NCBI GenBank assembly: GCA_951799425.1 | Contig: OX637392.1 | Coordinates: forward strand, 55,194,093 to 55,258,092 | DNA: 64,000 nt | Reading direction: 5' to 3' | DNA from: Ilex aquifolium | Taxonomy: Eukaryota > Streptophyta > Magnoliopsida > Aquifoliales > Aquifoliaceae | Part shown: one piece after another, positions 22,060-36,147 of the stretch | Numbering within the stretch: the first letter of the stretch is position 1 | Layout: the number at the start of each line of letters is the position of its first letter | Notes under the pieces: model-generated | Seen by the model: only the letters and a program-made list of their open reading frames with translations | The model's database searches: none | What the model was told of the DNA's origin: nothing | Position numbers and translations under genes: made by a program

Positions 22060-23584
22060 TGTCCATTGAGAGGTGGTGCTTTTCCTCTGAAAGCTAGAAG
22101 AATCTGCAGTTACCTCCACTGTTGTCCCATTCTTTCTGTGACATTAAACACTGGATGGAGCCCTTGATAAATAAAACCCCCCCCCCAACCCCTCTTTCTT
22201 TTTCCATGCTAATTTTAACAGCCTGGATTCTGTATCCAATTTTGTTTTATCAATTGAAAATGATGTTTTTTTTGTAAGAGCATGTCTAAGAAATATATGC
22301 AGCCTGGTCACTGAGCACCTTTCTTTTTGAACTTGCAAGGCAGCCCCAGCCCTTCCCAATCTTTATGACATAACAACAGCAATGAATTGAGAAAGAGAAA
22401 GAAACGTCGCCTGTTGATTTTATTTCAGCAGGCCCTCTACCCTATTTCCTTCATACATGTGCTTGGTTCTATTTCTCAAAATCCACACTATTTTTTCCAT
22501 TCTAAGTTGCTTTAGTGCAGAATAGAAATGAAGATATTCCACTACTGGGAAGTGAAAACTCAATTTTAGCAAGCAATTATCTTTCAGACATAGTGTATAT
22601 ATTTGCTCTAAATCTGTTTGTTGTTGCAGCAATGAGATTGCTTAATTCTAGGACAAGTTATGTTTTGAAATACATTAGTTGATGTTGTTGGGTTGATCTG
22701 TCATAATTTCTTTCTGACTTGGTTTCCCAAACATATCAGAATATGAAGCCCCTGTTTCTGATGCCTTTATTGTTTTTCAGAAACTAATTGTCGACAATCG
22801 AAGAAGTACCACCAGAAGCAGTTTGGAAAGGGATCCAGTCTCTTACCAAAAAAATGAAGAAAAAAGAAGCATCTGAAGTTCCTGAGTATGAAGCTTGCAT
22901 AACTATGTTCATCTCTCCTTCACAAAAGCATACAGTTATTTGAGAACTAGCATCAGAAAACAGATTGATTACCTTTAAATTGATTCAATTGCGACGCAAG
23001 TACAAATGGCAACAAGCCAAACCACACAAGAACACGGATGATCCAGCATATTGACAACTTCACTAGCTTAATGGCCTGCTAGCAATTTGGTACCATTAAC
23101 CTTTGTACCCTTAATCAAGCTGGACAGACATTGCTGTTTGAAAAGGAGCCCAGGGAAGTAACCACATTATTCAGACTAGAAAGAAGGCTAAATACAGAGC
23201 CAGAAAAGTGGGATTAATACAAGATACTCTCTATTTCAAATCACTGTATAAATTAAACAATACAAGGCTTTTTCTGTAACAAAAACTTGACGAAAAAGAA
23301 CAAAACAGAAAATCTATCAAAGAGGAATTTTAACTGTGGTCCTTCTCGAGCCAAACATGACCCTGTTTCAAGCCAATGTTAGTAGAAGGGCCAATGTTAA
23401 TGCATATTGCACAAGTCGACATATACAGAAGTTACAATCAAGGCGCAAAGTGGAGTGATTTCATGTGGTCCATGGGACTAGTTCCGACTCCAGAAACTCC
23501 AGTGGGAGTAAAAGGGTTGGGGACACCAGGCATAATTTTTTTTTAAAAATGGTACAATAAAGCCATTTGCTTCCTATGGTATTT
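22060..23584. other. Convergent intergenic region between the PPR and NSL1 genes
   Basis: An AATAAA-like signal lies at about 22170, followed by a poly-C run, and may serve the PPR transcript. The right part must hold the 3' UTR of the minus-strand NSL1 gene. I see no further gene. Confidence 0.5.
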
Positions 23585-26500
23585 TCACATCAACAAAGAG
23601 TCCTCGGACATTATGGTCAGCAAGGAGTACTTCACCTTGATTCTGATCCTACCATCCTCCACACACAGCTTTGCGCCGGTAACCACCCAATAACCAGGTG
23701 GATCCTCTGGTCCCCTAACCATTTCCTTCGTGTCCACAAAATTTGACATCTTAGGAGCTCTTTTGGGCATAGGCGGACCACCAGGATAGACTGCTGAATT
23801 CAAATCCACCTTTGCTGGCTTCTCAGGTTGAGCCAGTACTGTACTGAATGGTGCGCTGATTAACATTGACATTAATCCTGATCTTCGAGATGAGGTCAAT
23901 GGTTCGTCCCACTCTGATCTGCGGATGCTTGAATTTGCAACCATTGAAAATCCAAGCCTGAGGAACAGAACTTTTTTAATTCCCATACCCTTGACCTCAA
24001 ACCAGGCCTTTGTCATTATGGAAGCAGAAGTGTCATCAATACGTCGTGCTCCATTGTGCTCTACTGGAGCTGTGTACACATGTGAGAATATGCTCCACTT
24101 CACAGGTTCAAAGTAGCCTCGATCCATTGGCTCGTCAATTGGCTTATAACTAAGATCGTCTGAGAGCTGAAGGATCTGGGGAAGAGTTGATAGATGCTGC
24201 AGATGGATAGCCAGGTGATCACTCTTCTTACCTTCCAAGTACAAGCGGATCCCTGTGACAGGCCGGTTTCCAGAGTCTACCTGCACACGTTTAATTTAAA
24301 AAATTGGAAGGACCTAATAATTCAGAGACAAATGAGAAGGTACTTATCATCTTGGACTGGTGAATTCCAGCCACAACTTACAGGCAGGAGAACTATTGTG
24401 AAGGTATCATTAGGTACTGGGAGACAATGTGATGTTGACAGTTCTCTAAACAAGTGCGTAAAAATTATAAAAAGAATCCAACCCATCAAAAACGAAAAAT
24501 AAAAAAACAAGAGGTAAGATATTCTAGTTGGAGCCTCAAAGCAACTCAATTTGACAAGACCTATCCATCGCAAACAAAAAGATAACGAAATGAAAGAGAG
24601 AAGCATTCAATTACAGGTATGCATTCAAGCAGAAGGGAGGATTAGTTGGGATAATTTAGATCTCAGAAACGTCTCCAATAAGGACTCTCTCTTTCAAATG
24701 AATATTTACTTTTCTTGACTAAGCTTCTATAGTCATAATGCCAAGCATGGGACACAAAGTATTTGCAAAATGAAACTTTTTTCCTTGATGCTGAACTTCA
24801 AATTATTGATAGGGCAATTTTTGCAAGGTGCAAGAACAAAATTTTTTTTTACCTTCACAGTGTTAACATAAAGCCTAGGACCCATAAAAGTGAACTGAAG
24901 CGATGGAGAAGCCTGTTTCTTGCGACGATGACCTAGTGGAAGATCCCCATATGCTGGCGCCCATTGCCTAGGTAATTGAAATTCTAGAAATTGATGGAGC
25001 TCCTCTATAGGCGGTTTATCTGCATAACTGATTAGCCATCAGATAACAATCCAGCAGTTCTAAATTTGAGTGACATTGCCCCAGCAAGAATAGAACGACA
25101 ACTTTCCCATACAAGAAACAAAATCTCAGACAATGTACAGAAAGAAGATCAGGCTGAATACAATAGACGAGTCACAAAACAATCTTGTCGAGCTACAACT
25201 TATTTACAATAATATGCTCCTGGATATCTGCATACTGAAAGTTTGGTGAAAGGACCAATATTAATGTACTCTCTCTATTTACTATTTCGAAATGAAATGT
25301 GGAAGTTACCCTAAATATCCCAAACGACAAAATCAAAATACTCAACTCAACAACAAAACTTTTTCCCAACTACCTGGAGTCAGCTACATGAACCTTGTTT
25401 TTCCATTGTGCTCTATCTAAGATCATATATTCTGTTAACCCATGAGATATCACATACTTTTTACTATTTCATTCAAACTTAATTTTAACCTATTTCTAAC
25501 TCTCGCATACCATTGATATGTATCAACTTACCCTTCCTCACTGGTACATTACTATGTCTTGTATAAACATGTCTAAAACACCTAAATCAATTCTCACTTA
25601 ATTGGTTTCCTATTGATGCGAAATTCTACAATTTCACAAATATACTCATTTCTAATTCTATTCCTTCTTGTTTTACCACATATTCATCTTATTATCCTCA
25701 TTTCTGTAATATAATTCTAACAACATTCCAAAAACATACTTAAAAAAAATTCAGGTTTATCTTCTTCCAAGGTAAATCGAAGGTGCATGGATTTCAAATA
25801 GATGATAAGATTACCAACGCAAAAGTTAAGGACTAAGACATGCTCAACTCAACAAAATGTGTCCCAAGGGTAATTAGTTAGAGGAAAACGCCAATCTCAC
25901 AAGGGCTTGATTGAGATTCAATACTCTATAAATTCTTGTGATCTTTCTCTGAAAAGACAGATTATGAGAACATAATACATGTTGTCATCTTCATTTTCTC
26001 CTCCATGCATTAGTAGGATCTTACACTTTGATACTCAACAATAGCCTTGGATGTATGCATACCGTAAGGAGAGCCAGTATCTCATATCGAATAATTAGGA
26101 CCATCCGAGGTTGGTTTATATACTTAAGGGATGGTCATTTCACTCATTGCCATTCTTTTTGAGGTTGGATGCTCTACATGGTATCAGAGTTGAGTCCTGA
26201 GTACACTATTATTAAACTTAGCCCACCCCAACGGGTCAACACGGAAACTCTGTGCCTGTCCCAGGCCGGTTCATTAATCGGATCGCTCATGCAATCAATC
26301 TGCCAAAAAACAGGCTAAACTGGACAATTGTAATGGGACCTGTCAACGGAACGATTGCATAGAACCAAACAAGTCTAGGTCCTTACACAAAAATAATCTT
26401 TTTATGACTTCAAATGTATTAAAACTCAACCGCTTCAATGTGTAGGCCACGCCTAATCTAGCAAGGCTGGCTGCATAGTGCTTCTTTGTTCCTCATGAAT

Positions 26501-29500
26501 TTTCGATGTGGGATCTTGTGTTCCCATTGAAGTGATGCTTTGTTTTTGCATCTAATTTTTTATGATTCCCTTTTTCTTCCAAATCTTTTTTGACTTTTGG
26601 TTTTGTCATCACAATGTTATTACTTATGCAAATCTGTGATTAATTTAGGTTATTTGGTTGGAGAGGAATGCTTAAATCTTTAAAGATAGACGGAAAAGGG
26701 TCAATGGGAGGGCTGTTAGTCGAATGAGCTCGAACCGAGCTTGAAAAACTTATTTTTTAATCGAACCTAAAAAATTGTTCAAGTTCGGCTCGTTTAGGAA
26801 ACGAGCCGAGTCTGAACGGGCCAAAAACAAGTCGAGCTCGAGCCGAGCACGAATATTTGCACATAAACGAGTCAAGCTTGTCGAGTTTGAGCCGAACTTG
26901 TAGGGCTTGTTTTCTAAACGAGCCTAAAAACTTGTTCAAGTTCGGGCTCGTTTAGAAAACGAACCGAGCCTGAACGAACTAAACCCGAGCCGAACTCAAG
27001 CCAAACTCGAATAGCTCAATTTGATTAACAGCCCTAGTCGATGGTCTATGGAGCCGTATTTTTTTTTGGCTTCGTTTTGGGCTTACCAAGGACTTTCAAG
27101 GAATTCCACACGTTTATATTTTAGCGGGATGGAAGGCAGCCTGTGATTTATAGTTTTTTGGACAACTTACATTAGTTGTCCTTTGAATTTTGTTTTCGTT
27201 ATAGTTTGTTTTTTTTTTCATTCGAGAGTTGGATTTCGACGGAACTTTCGGCGGAGAGGTTCATTGAAGGAAATGACTGTTCAACATCTCTTCTTTTGAT
27301 GTACCTTTTTGTTTTATTATTAATATAATAACAGTTTCTCATAAAAAATAAATGCAAATCTTCAATACGTGTTCAAGGAATCAAATAGTTTTTCTACTAA
27401 CAAGTACTTTTTGTTGTTGTGATTCTAATTTTTAAATTTTGATGGTCATCAACATTATTTGTGACTGGTTTGTCAGGTCTAATTAGTGGGGTTTTTGGAT
27501 GCTCTATTAGGTTTTATAAATTGTCTAAGAAAATTGATAAATTGAGGATATTTTCAGTATTTCTATTTGATCCACTATACATAAAACATGTTATTTCCAT
27601 AACTATAATAATTTTTAAGCATATTTGTTATTGTTAATAATTATTTTTTGTTTTAAATTAATTGTATGATCGGTCCGATCAATTGAACCAATAATTCATT
27701 GACCTATTTTCTTATATGCGTTCATGCTTGAGCCGATTTTTATAACTATGCTTGGGTGGTTAGTAGGTCAAGTCTCTTACCTATTTGATTTTCCCAGTAT
27801 ACATGGTTGTTTGTTTGTTTATTAGCCCCACATGCGAGGTCGAGTCTCATATGAGCAAGGATATAAATTGAGCTTGTATCCCACATCGAATAATTAGAAC
27901 TACCTTAGGTGGTTAGTTTATATATTTGAGGGGCCACTCCACTCATTGTCAATTGGTTTTAGGTTGGATGCTATAATACAAACAAGAGCAAGCAACACTA
28001 CATTCATCCATAAAAAGCCAAAATGACAATATGGAGGAACGAATACTCACATCGTAGGTATAGGTTAATTGCATGGCTTAAAAAACCACCACCTCGGACA
28101 CCACTCAAAAGGGAAGCAATAGGCACAAGGGCCATTGATATGACATTGGGGAACCGTGACACAGTTGAAAGCCACTGATCATGACTTTGACCATTATCAA
28201 GTCCTCCCCGTCGGATGTGAATGCTTTGTATATCCTGCATCAAATAATTACATCAGGTAACTCATTTCACTAGTGGAAGCCCAAAACTACATAAGTCCAA
28301 GAAACAACTGCTAAGGCAGATACAAAGCTTACCTCCTTCTTGGAGTGAAAAGCGGTGGATGGTCTTAATGAGTTCGCAAATGATGGATGGAGATTCCAGA
28401 CCAGAGATTGTTCATCCTGTAAAGAGGATAGTGAGATCTGTGTCAAGAAAATTTAGGTGATAGTCAATAACACTTGTTACTTGCATTCTATCTAATCATT
28501 TGTCTGCAAGCCATTGCAATAAGATCGTCATGTTGCACTTTAAATGCGTGTTGGTCACTTAACTCTTACCCATTTGGTTTACATAGCTTGAAATGACTTG
28601 ATATGAGTTGGCCTCATTAGTTAATGGAAACACAAAACCACATCCCCATATCCGCCATGAAAGAACCCCAGAGCAAGCAGGTTGGGACTTGAAATTTGTG
28701 TGGTTGGCTTGGTAATCTGCAATTTTTTGGAGTCATTTTGGTGGTCATTAGGCCTGAACATAAGGCTTAAGCGAATGACATTAGTTCATGTGTTTTCAGA
28801 TTTTTTTCTGGTACAGTACTATTCATATAATTCTTTTCTTTACCACTAAACCCTCTACCAGTCTTTGTCATGAAACAGATTATAAGAAAAGAAGGATTTG
28901 TTTTGAGAATGTATGTAATAGGATGCCAAAATTTTCCATTCAAATGCCCATGAAAAACTCTTAAATACAGGAATGATTAAGGAAGTAAAGTACTTTGGCC
29001 ACCTATAGACTTATTAAAAAAATCAAGTACTAGAGATGGATACCCATGTCCAATGATTTGAGTCCATCACTTATCTTTTTACTTTTCTAGTGAATACATA
29101 GTCTGTAGAGAACATTAAGCATTTCCAAATTTGATACTATTTACTCCTCTAATGCATGCAATGGTAGGTTTGGTAAAAAAGCCAAGAAAAAAAGACTTAA
29201 GAAATTGGTGCACAAAAGATTCTGTTCTGGGAGCATATCATGGTACGGGCTTGGCATATAGTGGCATTCATCTTTGATAAGCGCATGCCAAATGATCATC
29301 GAGTGTAGAATGCAAACAGAAACTATACTAGGGTTAAACTATTGAAATGATTATGATTCTAGGATTCTGTGTACCTTCAGCTTCTCTGAAGACTTATCAG
29401 GCTTGGATGTGAGGCTGTCTTCAGAATATTGTACATCAGCTAATTGCTTTAGCAATTTCTGCACTTCTGTTGGCTGAAGATTTGATTTTTGAAGCTGCTT

Positions 29501-31983
29501 AATGTGAATTACATCTTTTCCTCCCATACTTACCCCAACAACAATATGAGTACCATATTTGTCAATAAACCTGGAAAATCAATTCATATCACTATCATTT
29601 AGCAATTAGCAGTAAGTACAAATTATCATTTGGGAATAACCGGACTAGAAACCACAAGTCAGCGTGATCTTCAAACATCATAACCAAATTTTGCTTATAA
29701 AGATGCCCAATCTGTTCCATCAATTTATTTATTTATTCTTTTGGAAAACGAAGTCTTAAGCTATGAATTACACATCATAACAGGCGCAGAAAGACACATT
29801 TCCACATCTGCTTTCCAGAATATTCTTGTCTGTATGATCCATAAGTCAGCTTAGGTCAACAGACTGTGGTTAGGGGTCTAATTAGTGCTGGTTAGAAGCA
29901 GCACAGGATGGTAGAACCAAGATAATTGATTTTGTGACAAATATGCACCATTTTCACGTCTAATAACCAAATTTCCAGCAGAAAAGTGGAAACAAATTGA
30001 CTTACTGCTAATTTACATATCATAAAGATATTTCCCACAAACAAACTCATGATGGAACAGTAGTGAAAGAGATTCAAATATTACGCTTTAGCGAAAGGAT
30101 CTTACTCAGCAAGAGCAGCAGGGTCCCATGTAGAAGGCAGCTCTTGTTTGATATGCTTGGATAGAGCAATATGAGATCTTGCTAACTCAATATTGTACAA
30201 AGTAATAAACAAACCATCGAAAGCAAGATTTTTAGTCGCAGCTGCATCCTTTTGCCAGCAGCCCTTGAACGCGAACATTGAATTAAATAGACCAGAAGGT
30301 ATTTTACCGGATAAAGACAATTCCTGATTGAATTGCTCCGACATCTAAAATATACATAAAACGTTAGCGAAGGCAGAGTAACAACCAAGCATAGGCAGAC
30401 AAAATGAATTCCCTAATTAGTCATAACATTGTTGACTCAAATCTCTTTACCACACCAAGCAATATACCCACTACCAAGTGCCGATGAGAGGGTTTTCCTC
30501 TCCCATTTCCCTGCCATACTACTCAATCAAAAAATGTTCACCTACTTAAACGAACAGAGAACAGTAAAGATGGTAACAGTCTAACAGATCAAGTAATATA
30601 GCCTTATGGGCAAGAAAGCCAAGGAAGGAAAAAACCTCGAGTAACAAGTCATTGTAGACAAAATTAGAGAACAAACAAAACTGGAAGAGGAAGTAAAGTT
30701 GCAAGGGTCTCTATTGTTTATTTGTTGAGTATTTGTCGAAAATTATTACACATAATATTCTCAGCACATTTGTTCCATAAAGGAAGAATATCACTTGGAA
30801 TTGGATGAGTTCCAATTGCAACGAAGTGAAAATGTTAGCCATTTTTAGTTTAACTCTTACTATCAATTTCTCAGGTTATGCATCAATGCCCATCTTTATC
30901 AAATGAAAATGGAGAATTTTAGTTAGAGCTCAAGTAGAGACATTCCGAAAAACATTTGACAAGATGATGAACTTCAATGGCAGCAAGAAATGGAATAAAC
31001 AACATATAATTCACAAATTAAATATTTCACGCCAAGACCTAAATCTAGGCTGGAGGAAACTATCAATAACTACAAGTACTATCACAAACCCTAGGTTTTC
31101 AGTCGAACTTGTCTATGCTATATTTTTCAGACTTGACATACACCCAAGTCCAATCGACCTATATGATTGTACATGCCCTTGCACACATGTAGTCCCAGAT
31201 GCAACTAACGTACAATCTAAGCATTACTCCAACATCTGATGTCCCGTTACGTTGTCCTATACACCCACATACCATTTATTATAGTTCTTGTAATTGTATT
31301 TCTACTACATAAAACCTTACACTATATTATCCAAAAAATTCAAATTTGCAGTTTGAAATTTAGTCTATGCATTCAATTCCTTCAGTACATAGAACAAGAA
31401 ATTCAAATTCAAATTCAAAAAAATACAATTAATACACTACTCCATAATTAAGAAATTCAAAAAGTAATTACCGTTTGTTACAGTTCTATGTAACAGTAAC
31501 ATCTTGCGTGAAATTCAAAAAGATATTACCGTTTTCCACATGAATTGAACAGGGGAAAAAAAATCATACCCATGAAGCATTGCTCAAAGTTCAAAAACAA
31601 TCAAGTAAACTACTTTTCTTTCGTTGTCATCATTTTCCTTCACTTTCTCAGCAACCAAACAGATCATAAACCGAAATAACTGCTAAAAAAAAAACAATCG
31701 AAGTCATAATCACCTGACTAAAAGAAAGAACATCGGACCGAAACCTAGTCCGTTCACCTTTATCGCACTTAATCGAAGCCGAAACATTGGGCACAACAAC
31801 CCCACCAGGCACAACCAAGTCTTTAGTTATTCTTTCATCGATCTCGATCAATCTCGAACCAGAAGGACCAGGTTTACATGCCGACAAACGAATATCCGTA
31901 GATAAATCGTACCCAAATCCGATCACCGACACCGCCTTCTCGGCAGCCGATTGTGGGTCCAACCTGTTGGCATTGAAAGACAT
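23585..31983 (-). CDS. NSL1: NSL1-type MACPF-domain protein (complete, seven exons)
   Basis: Minus-strand exons are 31714-31983, 30106-30344, 29375-29570, 28333-28416, 28051-28234, 24853-25019 and 23585-24280. All introns are GT-AG and the phases join exactly, giving 611 residues (about 612 in the Arabidopsis protein as I recall it). The protein starts MSFNANRLDPQSAAEKAVSV and ends SEDSLLM. The MACPF signature YGTHIVVGVSMGG is at residues 175-187, coded by exon 3. The C-terminal part is the conserved plant extension with YPGGPPMP and PPGYWVVTGAKLCVE. Family members NSL1 and CAD1 restrain salicylate-dependent cell death and defence; their molecular action is not settled. Intron 5 (25020-28050) has been enlarged by transposons. 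The gene is convergent with the PPR gene. Confidence 0.95.
26708..27036. mobile_element. hAT-type MITE, TAGGGCTGTTAATC family, copy B
   Basis: The ends are GAGGGCTGTTAGTCGAAT and, read inward, TAGGGCTGTTAATCAAAT. The flanking 8-mers are GTCAATGG (26700-26707) and GTCGATGG (27037-27044), one mismatch. The body has repeated CGAGCCGA and AAACGAG motifs as in copy A. It is nested in the TRIM-like element inside NSL1 intron 5. Confidence 0.8.
27660..27760. mobile_element. Possible hAT terminal remnant
   Basis: GATCGGTCCGATCAATTGAACCAATAATTCATTGACC resembles in layout the right end of the hAT element at 14140-14239, but no partner end or target duplication was found. Confidence 0.3.
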
Positions 31984-32174
31984 TTGAATTTCTGATTGTT
32001 TCTCTCAAGGGTCTTGAATTGTGGGCTCTTATGGAGTTTTGGAAAGGTGGGGTTTGAGTGTTTACGGGCTTGGTTTGAAGGTTGAATACAAAGGAAGAAA
32101 ACCTGAGAGTCAGACCATTCAACATCTCTAAATGTTGTGGTTTGACGCATTAAATTCACAATATAATATACATT
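31984..32174 (-). promoter_or_regulatory. Probable 5' UTR and proximal promoter of NSL1
   Basis: This lies directly upstream of the NSL1 start codon (minus strand). No convincing TATA box was seen. It is bounded by the microsatellite at 32175. Confidence 0.4.
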
Positions 32175-32176
32175 AT

Positions 32177-32234
<58 letters not shown>
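32175..32234. repeat. (TG)n(GA)n microsatellite
   Basis: 13 TG units followed by 17 GA units, about 190 bp upstream of the NSL1 start codon. Confidence 0.95.
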
Positions 32235-32238
<4 letters not shown>

Positions 32239-32524
32239 TACTACAGAGTGTGATTGACTTGAAATTTGGGGTTTGTGAACTTTGGCAGTGTGAATGGAGG
32301 TGGTGGACTGACGGCTGCTGGTGGCTGGTTGATTCTGAATGCCACGTGGCAACTTGGTTTGAAGAGTTTGGTTGAAAGTCCAAGGTTGAACTTAATAAAA
32401 GTTAAAAAAAGTAACGGTGCCAATGAGTGTGTATATATATATATCATAAGAGAAATTTCAGTCACACCCCCTCTAATTTATCATATTTTTAAGAATACAC
32501 TCTATTATTCAAAACATCACTGAT

Positions 32525-32960
32525 TTTTACATAAATTCGATTAAAATTCGAACAGATTAAAATTTATTTTTTTACATATTAAACTTCGAGCTAATTAATT
32601 TTTGTTTACATATTAAAATTTGACCTGATTAAAAATCAATTTGAGCTGATTAAATTTTATTTTTTTAAGTATTAAAATTCGAGCCTATTAAAATTCCTTT
32701 TTTTTACGTATTAAAATTCGAGTCGATTTGAGCTCAATCTGGGCTACTAGCGCAGATTAAAAATCAATTCGAGTCGATTAAAATTTATATTTTTTACTTA
32801 TTAAAATCCGTGTCAATTAAAATTCGATTCAAGTTGATTAAAATTTATATTTTTTTACGTATCAAAATTCGGACCAATTAAAATTCAATGCTAGTTGATT
32901 ATAATTTAATTCGAGCTAATTAAAAATGAATTTTATTCGGCTCGAATCGAATTTTAGTCG
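32525..32960. repeat. Degenerate tandem array, ~50-65 bp unit
   Basis: Successive segments repeat the pattern TTAAAATTCGAGCTGATT, TTTTTTACGTATT and AAAATTCGAG with drift in length and sequence, about seven times. It looks like an old, decayed satellite-like array. Confidence 0.6.
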
Positions 32961-33356
32961 GCCCAAATTTTAATATGTAAAAAAATTTATAAAATTGAGG
33001 GGATCTCATTGAAGATATGTATATCTAGAAATTGTGTAGATGAAATTTTTTCTAAAATATATCATGGACAATTTAGTAAAATTGTATTTTAGTTAAGGTC
33101 TTTAATCTGAATAAAGATTCAAAAACTAAAGAGGGTGTTTTGAAGATATGATAAATTAAAAGAAGTGTGATTGAAATTTTCCCTATATTATAATCTTTTT
33201 CGGGTCATGTACGTTGTTAAATTCTATTCCCTTTTTTTTGGGCAACAAATTATATTCACTTCATGTTCGACTATTACACTTTTATATGAAGTCTACCAGG
33301 CTACCAGCAATTCTAACTTGAAATACACGAAATTTATAATAACGATGAGAAATTAA

Positions 33357-33849
33357 GGTTTCGTTTGGTTAGTGTGAGATTGAACGAAAGTGCGGGAAAG
33401 AAAATTTTTATTTTTTATTTTTTGATGTTTATTTAACATGATAATACTGGAAAATACTAAAATTAAATTCATGGGCTCACAAAATTTTCTAGTAAGCTTC
33501 TGTTTTTGTTTCCTACAGATTATGCATGGAAACAATTTTTTTCCCGTGGAAGTTGAAGAGGCATATCAAGTTTCCCGATTTGCCCATATTTTCTCCTACG
33601 TTGGTCATTATCTATTAGATATAAATCTCTCTAATATAGATAAAGGGTAATATTGATATTTAGAAAGATTTTCTTGTAACTTTCTTACTTTTCAAAACTA
33701 TAGAAAGAATTTTTTTTTAAAAAATTTTGTACGTATTTCATGCTAAATCAAATACATGCAAGAAAAATATACTTTCTTTTCTTTTCTTTTACTTTATTTT
33801 CTACCACTTTCACTTTCTATCATTATTTTCTTCTTAATCAAACAGACCC
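33357..33849. mobile_element. Possible MITE with GGTTTCGTTTGGTTA-type ends
   Basis: The left end GGTTTCGTTTGGTTA and the right end read inward GGGTCTGTTTGATTA are imperfect inverted repeats of the PIF/Harbinger type. The expected 3-bp duplication is not clean (TAA against AAA). Confidence 0.4.
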
Positions 33850-33900
33850 AAAATTTCAGCAGGAAAAACTCTCCGAATACTCTCTCCTAAATTGATTCTA

Positions 33901-34069
33901 GAGTAATCTTATTGAGACCTAAAAAGTTAACTTAATGATGTAACAGTGATGTGATTCAATATTATTATTGTGACTGTAACTCTCAGACTTTTTCATTAGG
34001 ACTTCATTATTTAACACATCATTATGTCAACAAATTAGATCAATTTTTTATATTTCAATAGCATTACTC
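33901..34069. mobile_element. Copy 2 of the ~170-bp MITE family
   Basis: The ends are GAGTAATCTTATTGAGACCT and, read inward, GAGTAATGCTATTGAAATAT. The flanking 9-mers TTGATTCTA and TTGTTTTTA match at 7 of 9. Confidence 0.7.
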
Positions 34070-36147
34070 TTGTTTTTAATTGTATATAGTATATAAGTAT
34101 TACATTTTCTCATATGGGTATTGGTAACTTAGTTTCTCTTCATTTATTTGTTAAAACGGATTCTATTTTTCCACTAGTCAATAACTCGAAGTTTTTTTAT
34201 TTTGCTATGGCGTGTCTAGACTTACGTCGATTACTCTCTCGAACTCAACAGTTCTTAACGTGGCTTGAACTCGGTTAGAGTATGTCTCCGAGGAACAATG
34301 GTGACTAACCCTTACAAGGTGTGAAAAATATTAAATCTAAAATCTTTGAGTTATCAAATGTTAGATTCAACCACTAAACTACGTCTAAAGTTTAATAACT
34401 CAAAGTTTAATACTGATTTTGCATTAGAATGATGAATTATATTAAGAATGTAATTACTAGTGCTTAAATATGCATCGCCTTGAAAGCGTATTGCTTGTGG
34501 GGTTGGTTGTGTCTATTATCTCTTTTTTCTTTCTGCATTATAACTTAAATAAAGACCATTAGAATTCATCCCGGTTGACGGAAAAATGAAATTTGAGAGG
34601 AGCACAAGCTGAATACATGAAATATTTACCTAAATCAAAGTAATATTCGAGTTTAAATGAGAAGGGTATCCTCGGTTATTGACTTGAACCACTAACCTTT
34701 ACAACGAACTTATAGAAACAAAATGAAATTCATTAAGGCACTTAGATACAAGTATATGAAATATAAATCAAAATCCAAGTGCATGAAGTAAGATATAACA
34801 TATTTAGATACTTCGTCTTCGAATAAAAGACAGATCTATTGACACACCTAATTATATGTCAGGGGTAAACATGGAATTTGGGTTACTTGAAGAGGAGAGT
34901 GTGGGCTTTGTGATAGATTTACCTGTTGGGCTTTAGTGGGACTGACTATTGGGGAAAGCCTGTTAGTGATACTCCACTTTTCAGGCTTAGCCCACAAGTT
35001 TACTCTTTCCCAAAGGATTATCCCATTAGATTGGAAACAATGGGCCACAACTATGGGCTAGACTTCATTTTGCCCTACCCTAGGTAACATGTAGAAATTA
35101 TTAAAAATAAAGAAGCAGGGTTTCCACCTCGATCGCCCTCTCACAACCATTTTCGACAAGCAAAAAAAAAAAAAAAAGAGAAGAAGAAGCATTTCTCCCA
35201 AGTTTCCACAGCTCCATACCTCAAAAACCAGGTCTGTCAATGGATTTGATCCAAATATTATATGAATCCAAATTTAATTACTGGGCATATAGATCGGTAA
35301 TTTTGACTAATAATCATAATACAGATCTCTATTTATTATATATCATATTTCACGTCATCGATTGTGATAATGGGTGATCCAATTATGATTTAATACAAGA
35401 TATATGTATGCGATGAAATAGAACTGAAATTCAAAAGTAAAGGGAGAAGGTGGAAAGGAACCTAAAATTAGGGTTGATAATCAAGTTGAAACTATACAAG
35501 CCTAAGTCGAGTCTGTTGAACTTGTTTTTTTTCGATATCTTATTAATTTAATGCTGCAAACAAAAGAAGGATTTTTCAAATATTTTGGAAGAATGATGGT
35601 CTCCATCTACTCTATTTAGGAGAGGATACTAATAATTTCAACAAGGAATCTTCCATTCCAATGACTAACAGAAGATAATAATGAAGCACATAACTAATGT
35701 GACCTAATGGCCCACTGACCACCGTCTCAATTGCTAAACCTTAAAATCGCGAGTTCAAACGTCCTCATTCTCTCCTTCTCTGTAATATTGACAAACCAAC
35801 AAGAAAATATTTAATACAGGACAATAATCTAACAACTATCCCACAAACGTAAGCTCTCAAACGGATAAATCAAAAACAGGAAGGCATGAGGTGGTTGTCA
35901 TAAAATGACAAGGACATCAATATCATCATAGTGTGGTGGCATTAGTTTGCAAAATTTTGGTTAAAATTGTGTTTTAAAAGCAAAGGAAATAATCATTGAG
36001 CTACTTAATTCTCTCTCTTCTTTGGATAGGATTAGTTGACCAATCTACCTAGGATCATAGTAACCAAGTCGGCTAGAAACTAGGGGGACAATCGGATAAG
36101 AAACACCCGGACGGATCCAAGGACAAATCTCAAAGGTTTTTTTTTTT
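34070..36147. other. Intergenic DNA
   Basis: No gene is recognised. A fragment at about 35470-35530 (GGGTTGATAATCAAGTTGAA) resembles one end of the TAGGG hAT MITE family. The GC-richer part at about 34860-35240 contains no convincing coding frame. Confidence 0.4.

Larger units (their letters stand above)
26068..27979 (+). mobile_element. TRIM-like LTR retroelement remnant in NSL1 intron 5
   Basis: Two direct repeats of about 105 bp, at about 26074-26178 and 27868-27979, share ATCGAATAATTAG, CACTCATTG and AGGTTGGATGCT. The first is followed at once by TGGTATCAGAG (26179), the primer-binding site complementary to initiator tRNA-Met. The interior has no gag-pol sequence, so it looks like a TRIM or a deleted LTR element. 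A hAT MITE sits inside it. The LTRs are well diverged, so it is old. Confidence 0.6.
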
